From NCBI GenBank assembly GCA_045658225.1, contig JAZOUO010000009.1, positions 1-64,000 on the forward strand: 64,000 nt of DNA, in the 5' to 3' direction. Made by a program: the position numbers and the translations under genes. Source of the stretch: SVTX01 sp045658225 (GTDB taxonomy: Bacteria > Bacillota > Clostridia > Oscillospirales > CAG-272). This document shows positions 23,362 through 32,328 of the stretch, piece after piece (position 1 is the stretch's first letter; each line of letters opens with the position of its first letter). Below the pieces are notes generated by a model. That model ran no database searches and was not told the origin of the DNA. It saw only the letters and a list, made by a program, of their open reading frames with translations.

Positions 23362-24174
23362 TTAGTGTTTTATGCTATCCCAAACCTCATCAAGCTCGGT
23401 CATGCTCATATTTTCAACGTTTTTTCCTTGTTCCACAACCGCTTTTTCAACCTTTGAGAAACGGTCTATAAATTTGTTGGTCGCGCCGAAAAGTGCCTCC
23501 TCGGAGTTGACTCCAAGCTTGCGTGCAAGACTTGTGACAGTCAAAAGAAGGTCTCCAAGCTCTTCCTGAATGTCTTGCTTGTTCCCTGTTTGTGCGGCCG
23601 CCTTGACCTCGTCTATCTCCTCGTAGAGCTTTGAGTACACGTCCTCAACATTTTCAAAATCAAAAAAGCTTGCCTTTTTGCCAACCTTCTGAGCTCTGAT
23701 AAGCGCGGGAAGCATAGGGGGAATCGCGGTCAGCTTGTCGGTAAGGGTGAGTCTGCTCTTCTCCTCCACCTTTATCTTCTCCCAATTACTTAGCACCTCT
23801 GCACTGTCCTTTACCTGCAATTCAGCAAAAACGTGGGGGTGACGGTGTATGAGCTTTGCACAGATGTCATTTGCAACATCATTTATGTCAAATCTCTCCT
23901 CCTCAGTCTCTATTCTTGCGTGGAATACCACCTGCAAAAGTACGTCGCCAAGCTCCTCGCGCAAAAGCACGGGGTCTTCGGTGTCAATAGCCTCGATAAC
24001 CTCATAGGTTTCCTCTATAAAATCATTTCGGATGCTCTTGTGTGTCTGCTCAATATCCCAAGGACAACCTCCCTCGCTACGCAAAAGCTCAACGATAAGC
24101 ACAAGGTCGTCAAAAGAATATCTGTCCCTACTTAAAAGCTCTCTCTTTTTTGAAATTATTTGTTCCGTATTCAT
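23362..24174 (-). CDS. mazG: Nucleoside triphosphate pyrophosphohydrolase MazG
   Basis: The 270-residue enzyme has two tandem all-alpha MazG domains. The first contains LRSEGGCPWDIEQTHKSIRN and EETYEVIEAID...EELGDVLLQVVFHA, the second EEIDEVKAAAQTG...EELGDLLLTVTSLAR; the ExxE and ExxD acidic residues bind magnesium. It hydrolyses NTPs and dNTPs to monophosphates and pyrophosphate, cleaning nucleotide pools. The Bacillus homologue is the C-terminal part of YabN; the N-terminal methylase part is absent here. It follows yabM by 16 bp. Confidence 0.95.
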   Translation of the reverse strand: MNTEQIISKKRELLSRDRYSFDDLVLIVELLRSEGGCPWDIEQTHKSIRNDFIEETYEVIEAIDTEDPVLLREELGDVLLQVVFHARIETEEERFDINDVANDICAKLIHRHPHVFAELQVKDSAEVLSNWEKIKVEEKSRLTLTDKLTAIPPMLPALIRAQKVGKKASFFDFENVEDVYSKLYEEIDEVKAAAQTGNKQDIQEELGDLLLTVTSLARKLGVNSEEALFGATNKFIDRFSKVEKAVVEQGKNVENMSMTELDEVWDSIKH

Positions 24175-24190
24175 TTTTTATTCCTCTGTT

Positions 24191-25765
24191 TTATGTATTT
24201 TTTCTCAAAAGCAAAATATCTATTTCCTTTTTATTAAGTGTCCGTGTAAGCAGCAACAGCACCGCATAAATTATCGCCGATATGGCTATCCCTCCAAGAG
24301 TTCTGAGTATATTATTGTCGCAAAAATTCCCCGACATATCATATATCATAAACGCAACTGTGCAAGATCCCGTCGCACACAAATACGGCTTTATCAGAAT
24401 GTCCGAAAACTTGATTGTAAGCGGCGAGTGCTTTGCTAAAAAATAAAAGTTTATAGCACTTATGCAAAAGTCACACACAAAGGTCCCAATTGGTATGCCG
24501 TACATATTTATATTCGGATTGCCTACCATAACGTAGCACATAGCAATTTTAGTAGCCGAGCCTATGAGCATCGAGATAAGCGGAAGGCTTGGCTTTCCGT
24601 ATGCCTGAAGCAGAGCATTCTGCACTGTTATAAAGCAGGACAAAAGCACTGATAGTCCGAGTATAGACAACAACGGCGACGAATAGGCTATCGCCTGTGT
24701 CTCGCCCGAAAATATAAGCTCCAAAATAGGAGTTGAAAACAACGTAAGCCCCGCACCTATGGGCGCGGCTATCAGGGACGTGAGCTTGAACGCGCGGCGT
24801 ACCGTCTGATTTTGCGTCTCCAAGTCTCCCTCTGCGCGAGCCGATGAAATTGTCGGCACAAGTGGGAGCGCAATAGCACTCACAAGCGCGGGAGTTAGAC
24901 TGAAAAGCGGAATTGCAAGCGTGGTATAGCTTCCGTATATAGAATTTATAAGTTCGCTCCCATACCCTAGGCTTCCGAGTCTGCGAAATATCATTGTCAT
25001 ATCTATAAGTTTTGTGACACTCAAAACCGATGCCGAGAGAGTTATGGGGAGCGTTGTTCTCATAAGAGAGTAAAAAATCTCCCTTCCCTCACGCGTCTTT
25101 TTGTCCTCAACTCCGGTTTTGCCCTTTGACATAAACAGATATAGTGCCGAAAGTGCCTCAGCAAGCGTCAAACCAAGCACCGCCGCGCCCGCAATATGAG
25201 GCACGTCAAGTCCAATTTTTATGCCAACACTTGCAAATATTAGTCCGAAAATAAGCTTGCCCGCCGCCTCTATAACCTGCGAGATAGCCGTTTGCTTCAT
25301 CTGCCCGAGCCCCTGGAAATATCCTCTCGCCGCGCTTGACAAGCATATAAAAAATATTGCGGGAGAAATGCAGAGCAACGAAAAATAAGTCTGCGGCGTG
25401 CCTAAAAATTCTGAGAACGGGTATGCAAGTCCTATCATCAACGCCATACAGACTATGCCGAGTATCAAAAATGTGAATAGCGCGACCTTGAAGATTTTCC
25501 GTCTGCGTCGCTCGTCCTCTGTCGAAGAGATAAGCAGTGACATAGCCACGGGTATTCCCGACGTGGAGATAACGCAAAACGACGCGTATATCTCGTAGGC
25601 TGAATTAAAGTATCCCATGCCTGTGCTGCCGAGTAGCTTCAGCATGGGAATCTTGTAGATAAGACCTATTATTTTAACTATGACCGTAGAGAGCGTAAGA
25701 ATATAAACTCCCGAAATAAATTTCCTTCCTTTTTCAACTCTTCCGTTCCAAACGGTATTTTTCAA
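24191..25765 (-). CDS. yabM: Polysaccharide/lipid II flippase family protein (SpoVB/YabM-like)
   Basis: A 524-residue, 12-14-helix membrane protein of the MVF/MATE superfamily. The N-terminus FISGVYILTLSTVIVKIIGLIYKIP and the ARGYFQGLGQMKQTAISQVIEA block are typical of the SpoVB/YabM group. Its place directly upstream of mazG and rqcP matches the Bacillus order spoVT-yabM-yabN-yabO, which supports YabM over SpoVB. These proteins likely flip lipid-linked cell-wall intermediates. Start appears to be TTG at 25763-25765 after GAGGGG; the next methionine is 41 codons in, past the first helix. Confidence 0.87.
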   Translation of the reverse strand: MKNTVWNGRVEKGRKFISGVYILTLSTVIVKIIGLIYKIPMLKLLGSTGMGYFNSAYEIYASFCVISTSGIPVAMSLLISSTEDERRRRKIFKVALFTFLILGIVCMALMIGLAYPFSEFLGTPQTYFSLLCISPAIFFICLSSAARGYFQGLGQMKQTAISQVIEAAGKLIFGLIFASVGIKIGLDVPHIAGAAVLGLTLAEALSALYLFMSKGKTGVEDKKTREGREIFYSLMRTTLPITLSASVLSVTKLIDMTMIFRRLGSLGYGSELINSIYGSYTTLAIPLFSLTPALVSAIALPLVPTISSARAEGDLETQNQTVRRAFKLTSLIAAPIGAGLTLFSTPILELIFSGETQAIAYSSPLLSILGLSVLLSCFITVQNALLQAYGKPSLPLISMLIGSATKIAMCYVMVGNPNINMYGIPIGTFVCDFCISAINFYFLAKHSPLTIKFSDILIKPYLCATGSCTVAFMIYDMSGNFCDNNILRTLGGIAISAIIYAVLLLLTRTLNKKEIDILLLRKNT

Positions 25766-25777
25766 GTATTACACCCC

Positions 25778-27067
25778 TCAATCGAAATAGTGTTCAAAGA
25801 CAGATTTTGCTTCTGCCGTAAGCTTTTCCATATCAATTGAAGTATATTCGCCGTTCTCGTAAAGTATGCGTCCGTCACACACCGTCATAAGAACATCGGA
25901 CTCGCACGCGCTGTACGTCAGCGCGGAGTCATAGCTGAACACGGGAATGTTGTTTACCGAGTTCATATTCACAAGTATAAGGTCTGCACGACAGCCGACC
26001 TGAATTTTACCGCAGTTAAGTCTTCCCTGCGCTATCGCGCCGTTTACCGTAGCACACTCTATCATATCGGCAGCATTGGTTTCCGCAGCATTACGTGTAT
26101 TACCCTTGTGTATCAAGGCAGCATACTGCATCTCGCGGAGAACGCTCAATTTATTGTTTGAAGCCACGCCGTCAGTTCCGAGAGCTACGTTAATACCCGC
26201 CGCCTTTAATGCGCCATAGCGCATTAAACCGCTTCCAAGTTTGAGGTTGCTGACGGGGTTGTGCGCCACACTGACACCACGCTCTGCAAGTATTTGTATA
26301 TCACTGTCCGTCACGTATACACAGTGCGCCGCCGTCACGGGCACATCAAGTATTCCCGTGCTTGCGAAAAATTCAGTAGGAGTCATCCCTCTCTGTTGCA
26401 CGCATTTGTCATGCTCACTCTGTGTCTCTGACAGATGAAGCTGAATACCCGTGCCAAAATCCTTTGCAAGCTCGCCCACGTATCTGCAACATTTTTCAAC
26501 GTTGGAATATTCCGCGTGCACGGACATATCCACCTTAAGTCTGCCGTCAAAGGTGTTGTGCCATTTGTTGAATGCGTCAACGCCCTCGGCGATTCTTGTG
26601 TCCGAGGTCACGTCAAGGTCAGGATCAAAGGACACCACAGAGCGAGAGATATTAGCCTTTATTCCACTCTCTCCGACTGCGCGAGCAGTGGAGTCAAGGA
26701 AAAAGTACATATCCGAGAAGGATACGACACCATTCTTTATCATCTCGGCAATAGCCATCATTGAGCCGTAATAAACTCTCTCCTCGTTAAGAAGCTCCTC
26801 TGCGGGAAGTATCTTTGTGTCAAGCCACTCGCGAAGTGGCAGATCGTCACCATAGCCGCGGAAAAGCGTCATCGCGCTGTGACAGTGAGCGTTATAGAAC
26901 GCGGGCGCTAAAAGATTGCCCTTGCCCTCAATAATTCTGTCAGCCTGTTCTGTCGGCTCGTTCTTGCCTATATAAGCTATAATTTTATCATTTACAAGCA
27001 CATTTACGCTCTCGAGTCCATATCCGTACTCGTCGGGCAGATGCACGTTTCTAAAAAGTATTTTCAT
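25778..27067 (-). CDS. mtaD: Amidohydrolase: S-adenosylhomocysteine/methylthioadenosine deaminase type
   Basis: A 429-residue metal-dependent amidohydrolase of the MtaD/SsnA/TrzA group. Metal ligands are visible: the H-x-H of NAHCHSAMTLFRG, His of VHAEYS, HLSETQSEH, the His in VTAAHCVY and the Asp in ALGTDGVASNN. The group deaminates adenosine derivatives such as S-adenosylhomocysteine or methylthioadenosine; substrate cannot be fixed by sequence. It lies between the uridine-kinase-like gene (23 bp) and yabM (12 bp) and is likely co-transcribed with the yab cluster. AAAAAGGAC precedes the ATG. Confidence 0.85.
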   Translation of the reverse strand: MKILFRNVHLPDEYGYGLESVNVLVNDKIIAYIGKNEPTEQADRIIEGKGNLLAPAFYNAHCHSAMTLFRGYGDDLPLREWLDTKILPAEELLNEERVYYGSMMAIAEMIKNGVVSFSDMYFFLDSTARAVGESGIKANISRSVVSFDPDLDVTSDTRIAEGVDAFNKWHNTFDGRLKVDMSVHAEYSNVEKCCRYVGELAKDFGTGIQLHLSETQSEHDKCVQQRGMTPTEFFASTGILDVPVTAAHCVYVTDSDIQILAERGVSVAHNPVSNLKLGSGLMRYGALKAAGINVALGTDGVASNNKLSVLREMQYAALIHKGNTRNAAETNAADMIECATVNGAIAQGRLNCGKIQVGCRADLILVNMNSVNNIPVFSYDSALTYSACESDVLMTVCDGRILYENGEYTSIDMEKLTAEAKSVFEHYFD

Positions 27068-27090
27068 TTTTTGTCCTTTTTGTAAATTTG

Positions 27091-27987
27091 TTATACGAAT
27101 TCGTTGTAAAGCGAGGTCTCGCTGAGCGCGTCTCTTGAAATGCTGTCAATATCTGCGACCGCAGAAAGCATACCGCAAATAAGGTCGTAATGCTCGGAGT
27201 CCTTGCCTATATCTGACAGTATTCTCTCAAGATATGGTTTTAAGACGTTTAACTCGTACGCTTGCGTTGTGTCAATATGCACGTCGCACTTGTGGGCGTG
27301 CGGAAATATATTTGCGTCCTCATTTCTGCGCACGCTTGCCCACAGGTCAAGGGTGAAAAGCGGGTCTGCCGCGCGGAAATTACTGTCTCTTACAAGTCGG
27401 CGCATAAGTCTCAAATTCTCCTTTGAAACGCAAACGTCTCCTATCTTTATTCCACTTTCAGCGCATATATAAATACTCTTACCGTGCATTTGGTGGAGTA
27501 TTGTCTCAACCTGCGGATAAAGCAGCTGTATGCCCTCAAAAAGCACCACGTCGCCCTCTGTCATTGTTATCTTTTCGCGACGGTCTCTGTCGCCCGTCTG
27601 AAAATCAAATATAGGCTTTTCTGCCTCTCCCTTATTGAAAAGGGTTGTGACGAAAGAATAAAACTCGTCGGTATCAAAGGTGTCGGGAGAATCGAAATCC
27701 ACGTTTTTTGGGTCAATAAAATCGTCCTTTGAAAACTGGTCCTTGAAAAAGTCGTCAAGCGAGATAACGTGCAGCTTTATCCCGTGAGACTCATAATATC
27801 CTATGACCTTTTTTGCGGTAGTGGTCTTTCCCGAACACGTAGGTCCTGTAATGCCTATTATCTTTACGCTGTTGTCCTTGCAGACCTTCTCGACTGTGGT
27901 GTTGAGCAGATCGTCAAATTCCCTGTCGCATTTTTTTACAAATGCCTCGTCTATCGACGCGTGCCCCTTTTTGTATTTTAAGTCCAT
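27091..27987 (-). CDS. Uridine kinase-family P-loop nucleoside kinase
   Basis: A 298-residue kinase of the phosphoribulokinase/uridine kinase family. Walker A is GITGPTCSGKTTTAKKV; HVISLDDFFKDQF supplies the catalytic acidic residues; VVLFEGIQLLYPQ and RRLVRDSNFRAADPLFTLDLW are family blocks in the lid and base regions. It is longer than Udk (about 210) and belongs to the clostridial 300-residue subgroup. Exact substrate unknown. ATG at 27985-27987 is chosen, eight bases from GGAGG; a TTG one codon upstream is less likely. Confidence 0.83.
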   Translation of the reverse strand: MDLKYKKGHASIDEAFVKKCDREFDDLLNTTVEKVCKDNSVKIIGITGPTCSGKTTTAKKVIGYYESHGIKLHVISLDDFFKDQFSKDDFIDPKNVDFDSPDTFDTDEFYSFVTTLFNKGEAEKPIFDFQTGDRDRREKITMTEGDVVLFEGIQLLYPQVETILHQMHGKSIYICAESGIKIGDVCVSKENLRLMRRLVRDSNFRAADPLFTLDLWASVRRNEDANIFPHAHKCDVHIDTTQAYELNVLKPYLERILSDIGKDSEHYDLICGMLSAVADIDSISRDALSETSLYNEFV

Positions 27988-28053
27988 CAATAAATCCTCC
28001 CTGTGAAATAAATACTATAATTATATTATTCCACAGAATCACACTTGCTACAA

Positions 28054-29547
28054 TCAGACAAGCCCGCGTCTTATATAAAATTCCTCTGCCGCCGCAAGCT
28101 TTTCGTCAATTTTATCGTTTGAGAGATACTCGTAAGGATACTTTGCATTGAAAAATCTCTCGATAACTCGCTTTTCTCCGTTTGCGGGAGCATAGTCAAC
28201 AAACTTTGACACCGCGCCTGCGCCCGCCGCAAAAATGGAATGAACCTCCTCCATCATGTAGATGTTATAAAGTCCCTCCGTTCCCTCAAGCGCAAAGCCT
28301 ACGTTTTCGTAGTTGCCGACGGTGTTCTTTTGCCTATACATATAGTAGGGTATGTAGCCCGCAAATTTAGTCTTTATCTGGGAATAGTCCACGCACTTTC
28401 CAACGTCGCCGCCGCGCATGGAGTATATGTTGCTGTCGTGCTTGAGCGCGTCGCACGCCTTCTTTACGCTGAATGTATGTACGGTGATATTTTCGGGGCG
28501 CAGAGGCAGGAGCTTGTCAAACGACGCCGAGAACGTGGAGAATCTATCTCCGGGAAGTCCCGCGATAATATCCGTGTTTATTATCGGAATACCCGAGTTT
28601 CTCGCCATATCATACGCGCGCAGAAATTCCTCTGTGTTATGCGCTCTGCCTATCTTTTTTAGCACGTCGTCGTTGAGTATCTGCGGATTTACGCTGACTC
28701 TGTTGACTCCGTAAGCCTTGGCAATTCTGAACTTTTCCTGGGTCACAGTATCGGGTCTGCCCGCCTCAAGCGTATATTCCTCAAGCTTTGATACGTCGAT
28801 ATTCTCTGAAACTGTGCGGAGAAGTCGCTTAAGCTGTACCTCGTTTAAGATTGTGGGCGTTCCGCCGCCGATATACACGGTCTTGATATTAAGACCAAGC
28901 TTTTTTATAAGCTCAAAGGTCTTTACGACCTCAATGTTCAGTCTGTCAAGATAGTCGGGGATTGTTGCAAGAAGCTTTGGTGAGGTGTAGGACACGAACG
29001 AGCAATACGCGCACCTTGTAGGACAGAAAGGCACTGATATATAAACACTGCAGTCCTTTTTGTCGGGATTTCCGATAATTTTCGCCTCATTGAGCGCAAC
29101 CTCGGTAGCAAGCGCAGCTTTCTTGGGAATAACGAAATACTCGCTTGAAAGAGTCTTTTTAACTCTTGTCTTGGGCATTCCTCCCTGAAGCATCTCGGTT
29201 GCGACCTTTGAGGGTCTCACGCCAATAAGCATCCCCCACGAGGGACGGTAGCCGAGTAGCTCGCCGCCCGCCTTGATTATCGCCTCTCCTATGGTTATCT
29301 TCTTGAGACGGTCAAGGGTCACTCCCTCCTTGTATTCGCCAAATCTTTCGCACTCCGCACTCTTTCCGTCGTTTGAGAGCTTGACAAAAACTCTGATACC
29401 TGTCTCCTCCTCAGTTAGAGTAAGCTCCAGTGAGGGCGCGTCAACCCTTTCCTGCTCACTCTCCGAGAAATGCTCTCCCGGGAAAAATATCATGCAAAGC
29501 ATCTGAACATAATACTGATTTACGTTTCCACTGATATGGACCTTCAT
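28054..29547 (-). CDS. hemZ: Coproporphyrinogen dehydrogenase HemZ
   Basis: A 497-residue radical SAM protein of the HemZ group, related to HemN/HemW. The N-terminal ~160 residues are specific to HemZ (GYRPSWGMLIGVRPSK is a hallmark). The cluster motif CPTRCAYC gives Cys 175, 179 and 182, and VYIGGGTPTILNEVQLKRLL follows. In Bacillus it is tied to oxygen-independent coproporphyrinogen oxidation, but the family is common in heme-less Clostridia, so its real substrate may differ. Here it follows recJ-relA-dtd, a conserved clostridial order. Confidence 0.92.
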   Translation of the reverse strand: MKVHISGNVNQYYVQMLCMIFFPGEHFSESEQERVDAPSLELTLTEEETGIRVFVKLSNDGKSAECERFGEYKEGVTLDRLKKITIGEAIIKAGGELLGYRPSWGMLIGVRPSKVATEMLQGGMPKTRVKKTLSSEYFVIPKKAALATEVALNEAKIIGNPDKKDCSVYISVPFCPTRCAYCSFVSYTSPKLLATIPDYLDRLNIEVVKTFELIKKLGLNIKTVYIGGGTPTILNEVQLKRLLRTVSENIDVSKLEEYTLEAGRPDTVTQEKFRIAKAYGVNRVSVNPQILNDDVLKKIGRAHNTEEFLRAYDMARNSGIPIINTDIIAGLPGDRFSTFSASFDKLLPLRPENITVHTFSVKKACDALKHDSNIYSMRGGDVGKCVDYSQIKTKFAGYIPYYMYRQKNTVGNYENVGFALEGTEGLYNIYMMEEVHSIFAAGAGAVSKFVDYAPANGEKRVIERFFNAKYPYEYLSNDKIDEKLAAAEEFYIRRGLV

Positions 29548-29578
29548 AATAAAGTAAAATTCCTTTCTTTTGGACGGC

Positions 29579-30040
29579 TTAGTTTGCTTTCTTTTTCAAA
29601 ACCTCACTGTCCATAACGATTGTCACGGGCCCGTTATTTGTGAGCGACACCTGCATGTGCGCTCCGAACACTCCGCTTCCCACGTGCTTGAGTTCTTTTG
29701 ACATAAGGGATTTGAAGTGTTCGTAAAGTCTGTTTGCCTCGTCTGGCGGTGCAGACTCCATATAGTCAGGGCGGTTTCCGTGCTTGTAATTCGCCATAAG
29801 TGTAAACTGCGATATTACAAGCGCTTCTCCTTCTATATCCTTGACCGATAGATTCATCTTGTCATTTTCGTCGGTGAAAATACGCAGATTGCATATTTTC
29901 TTTGCGAGCAGGTCGGCGTCAAGTTCGCTGTCTCCCTTGGCAACGCCAAGAAGTATCATAAGACCCTCTCCGCACTTACCCGTGATGGCTCCGTCGACCT
30001 CAACTCTCGCCTCTGTCACTCTTTGAATTACCGCTTTCAT
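29579..30040 (-). CDS. dtd: D-aminoacyl-tRNA deacylase
   Basis: The 153-residue enzyme hydrolyses D-amino acids and misattached glycine from tRNAs. MKAVIQRVTEARVEVDG at the N-terminus, the catalytic SQFTLMANY motif and the cross-subunit LTNNGPVTIVMDS motif (the GP-motif that enforces chirality) are intact. Length matches the family (about 145-155). It sits 31 bp after hemZ's upstream edge and 29 bp downstream of relA, in the usual relA-dtd pairing. Confidence 0.96.
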   Translation of the reverse strand: MKAVIQRVTEARVEVDGAITGKCGEGLMILLGVAKGDSELDADLLAKKICNLRIFTDENDKMNLSVKDIEGEALVISQFTLMANYKHGNRPDYMESAPPDEANRLYEHFKSLMSKELKHVGSGVFGAHMQVSLTNNGPVTIVMDSEVLKKKAN

Positions 30041-30069
30041 TTTGTTATCCTGCCAATATTTAAGTTTTA

Positions 30070-32292
30070 TCAGGTGTATCCGCGAGCAACGCTATCCACG
30101 CCGTCAAGTCCGCGAAGTCTGGACACGATAGAATTGTAATGCTCTATATTTTTACAGCTTATTTTGAGATTGATGATGCATCTGCCACCGTTTCTCTTTT
30201 GCGAGTTGACGTGAAGTATCGCAACCTTCATATCAGCAAGCGCAACGGCTATATCCGCAAGCATACCCACTCTGTCCTCTGTAAAGAGCTGCAGATGCGC
30301 CTCGTAAACGTTCTTTGCGGAGCTTGCCACCTCGGGCTCTTCCCAATAAGCTTGTTTCCATCTGTCTGCGTTGCTCGTGTTTTTCTGTCCCTCAATAACG
30401 TTGGGACAGTCCTTTTTGTGTATGGATATTCCGTAGCCCTTTGTCACGAATCCTATAACCTCGTCGCCCGGTAAGGGGTTGCAGCATTTTGCAAACTTGA
30501 CCTGACATCCGTATTCTCCGTCAACGACAATTCCGCTGTTAGACTTAAGATGCTTGGGCTTGGATACGGTCTTTACTACGTCAATCTCTTCCTGTATCGG
30601 CTCCGGATCGGGCTCAATATATTTTGATACCTCGTCCTTGAGCTTTGCGGAGAATTTGTGCATAGAAACCCCGCTGTATCCCAGCGCGTTGTACAGGTCG
30701 TCTGCCGACATAAAGCCAAGCTTTTGAGCTACGGCGGTCATACAGTCAAGTCTCTTCTGCTCGGAGAGTCTTACGGGGAATTTTTTGAATTCCGCATCAG
30801 CGACTCCGCGACCAACAACAATGTTCTCTGCCTTAGTCTCTTTTTTGAACCACTGTCTTATTTTGCCTCTTGCTTCGCTTGTCTTTACGATATTTATCCA
30901 ATCTCGTCCGGGACCCTTCATAGTCGAGGACGTGATTATCTCAATTATCTCACCGTTGTGTACTACTCTGTCGATAGGAACTATAGTTCCGTTTATCTTC
31001 GCGCCCATCATTCTATTTCCTACTGCGGAATGTATGGCGTATGCAAAGTCAATAACGGTTGCTCCCTGCGGTAGAGATATAACATCACCCTTGGGGGTGA
31101 AAACAAACACCTCATCGCGGAAAATATCGGTCTTAAGCGCGTTCATAAACTCGTCGGGGTCACGAGTCTCGTCCTCTGCCTCGATAAGTCTGGATATCCA
31201 CTCAAGCTTCTTGTCCATATCCTCCTTGGAGGATGCGCCCGACTTATACTTCCAGTGCGCCGCCACACCGTACTCGGCTATGTGGTGCATCTCGTGAGTT
31301 CTTATCTGTACCTCAAACGGAATTCCGTCGCGTCCTATGACCGTGGTGTGAAGTGAACGGTACATATTAGGCTTTGGTGTCGAGATGTAGTCCTTAAATC
31401 TGCCCGGGATGGAATTAAACATCTCGTGGATTATACCGAGAGACGCATAGCACTCAAGCTCGGTATCCACGATTATTCGCAAGGCGTAAAAGTCGTATAT
31501 TTCATCGAAGCTCTTGTTCTGATTATACATCTTTTTATAGATGCTGTACGGAGTCTTTATTCTGCCCTCAAGCACGAAATGTATTCCGTTTTCGGTAAGC
31601 TTTTCGGATATGGAGCTTCTTATATTTTCGATAAAATCAAGGCTTGCTCCGTATCGGCTTTCCATATGCTCCATTACCTCGGCATATCCTATGGGGTCGA
31701 GATAACGAAGTCCAAGATTTTCAAGCTCCTGTTTTATCTTCTGAATACCAAGTCTGTGAGCCAAGGGTGCGTACACCTGCATTGTCTCAAGTGCGGTAAG
31801 TCTGCGTTTCTCCTCTTTTTTTGCGTCCAGCGTACGCATATTGTGAAGTCGGTCGCAGAGCTTGATAAATATGACTCTTACGTCCTTGGACATAGCGAGA
31901 AGCATCTTTCGGAGATTCTCGATATGCTCCTCTTCTTTATCGTCAAGGTCGAGAGCTACAAGCTTTGTAAGTCCGTCAACTAAAAGCGCCACGTCCTTGC
32001 CAAAAAGCTTTTCTATTTCCTTGAGATTGGTCTTTTCAGAGCAGTCCTCAACGGTGTCGTGAAGCAGCGCAGCGCATATAGAGTCTGTATCAAGTCCAAG
32101 ACTTGCAACTATCTCAGCAACCGCGACGGGATGCGAAATATACGGCTCTCCGCTTGCTCTGAACTGTCCTTCGTGCAAAGCATTTGCATAATCAAAAGCT
32201 CTTTGTATTTTTTCCGTATCGTATTTTTTGCCCGTTGCTTCAAGCATTTCAAACAACGCGGCAGTATTTATATGAGGCGTGGTCTCTATCAT
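30070..32292 (-). CDS. relA: Bifunctional (p)ppGpp synthetase/hydrolase Rel
   Basis: A 740-residue long RSH enzyme that makes and breaks the alarmones pppGpp and ppGpp. Domains in order: HD hydrolase (about 25-190; ISHPVAVAEIVASL, ALLHDTVEDC with His 78-Asp 79, LCDRLHNMRT), synthetase (about 220-360; KTPYSIYKKM, YASLGIIHEMF, KPNMYRSLHTTVIG), TGS (about 395-455), helical/zinc region with the CCNPLPGDEVIGF block, and a C-terminal ACT domain. Both catalytic centres look intact, so it is the bifunctional type. The ribosome site GGGAGGGG is paired in an 8-bp hairpin (32295-32324). The apt gene often found between recJ and relA is absent. Confidence 0.97.
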   Translation of the reverse strand: MIETTPHINTAALFEMLEATGKKYDTEKIQRAFDYANALHEGQFRASGEPYISHPVAVAEIVASLGLDTDSICAALLHDTVEDCSEKTNLKEIEKLFGKDVALLVDGLTKLVALDLDDKEEEHIENLRKMLLAMSKDVRVIFIKLCDRLHNMRTLDAKKEEKRRLTALETMQVYAPLAHRLGIQKIKQELENLGLRYLDPIGYAEVMEHMESRYGASLDFIENIRSSISEKLTENGIHFVLEGRIKTPYSIYKKMYNQNKSFDEIYDFYALRIIVDTELECYASLGIIHEMFNSIPGRFKDYISTPKPNMYRSLHTTVIGRDGIPFEVQIRTHEMHHIAEYGVAAHWKYKSGASSKEDMDKKLEWISRLIEAEDETRDPDEFMNALKTDIFRDEVFVFTPKGDVISLPQGATVIDFAYAIHSAVGNRMMGAKINGTIVPIDRVVHNGEIIEIITSSTMKGPGRDWINIVKTSEARGKIRQWFKKETKAENIVVGRGVADAEFKKFPVRLSEQKRLDCMTAVAQKLGFMSADDLYNALGYSGVSMHKFSAKLKDEVSKYIEPDPEPIQEEIDVVKTVSKPKHLKSNSGIVVDGEYGCQVKFAKCCNPLPGDEVIGFVTKGYGISIHKKDCPNVIEGQKNTSNADRWKQAYWEEPEVASSAKNVYEAHLQLFTEDRVGMLADIAVALADMKVAILHVNSQKRNGGRCIINLKISCKNIEHYNSIVSRLRGLDGVDSVARGYT

Positions 32293-32294
32293 TT

Positions 32295-32324
32295 TTGCCC
32301 CTCCCGTGTAAAACTTAGGGGCAA
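32295..32324 (-). promoter_or_regulatory. Hairpin covering the relA ribosome site
   Basis: On the minus strand TTGCCCCT and AGGGGCAA form an 8-bp stem (32317-32324 with 32295-32302) around a 14-nt loop. The descending arm overlaps the GGGAGGGG ribosome site two bases before the relA ATG. No U-run follows, so it is not a terminator; translational control of relA or coupling to recJ translation is possible. Confidence 0.6.
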
Positions 32325-32328
32325 TATT

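Noticed and set aside
32295..32324. Terminator between recJ and relA
   Set aside because: The hairpin is stable but no U-run follows; it covers the relA ribosome site instead.
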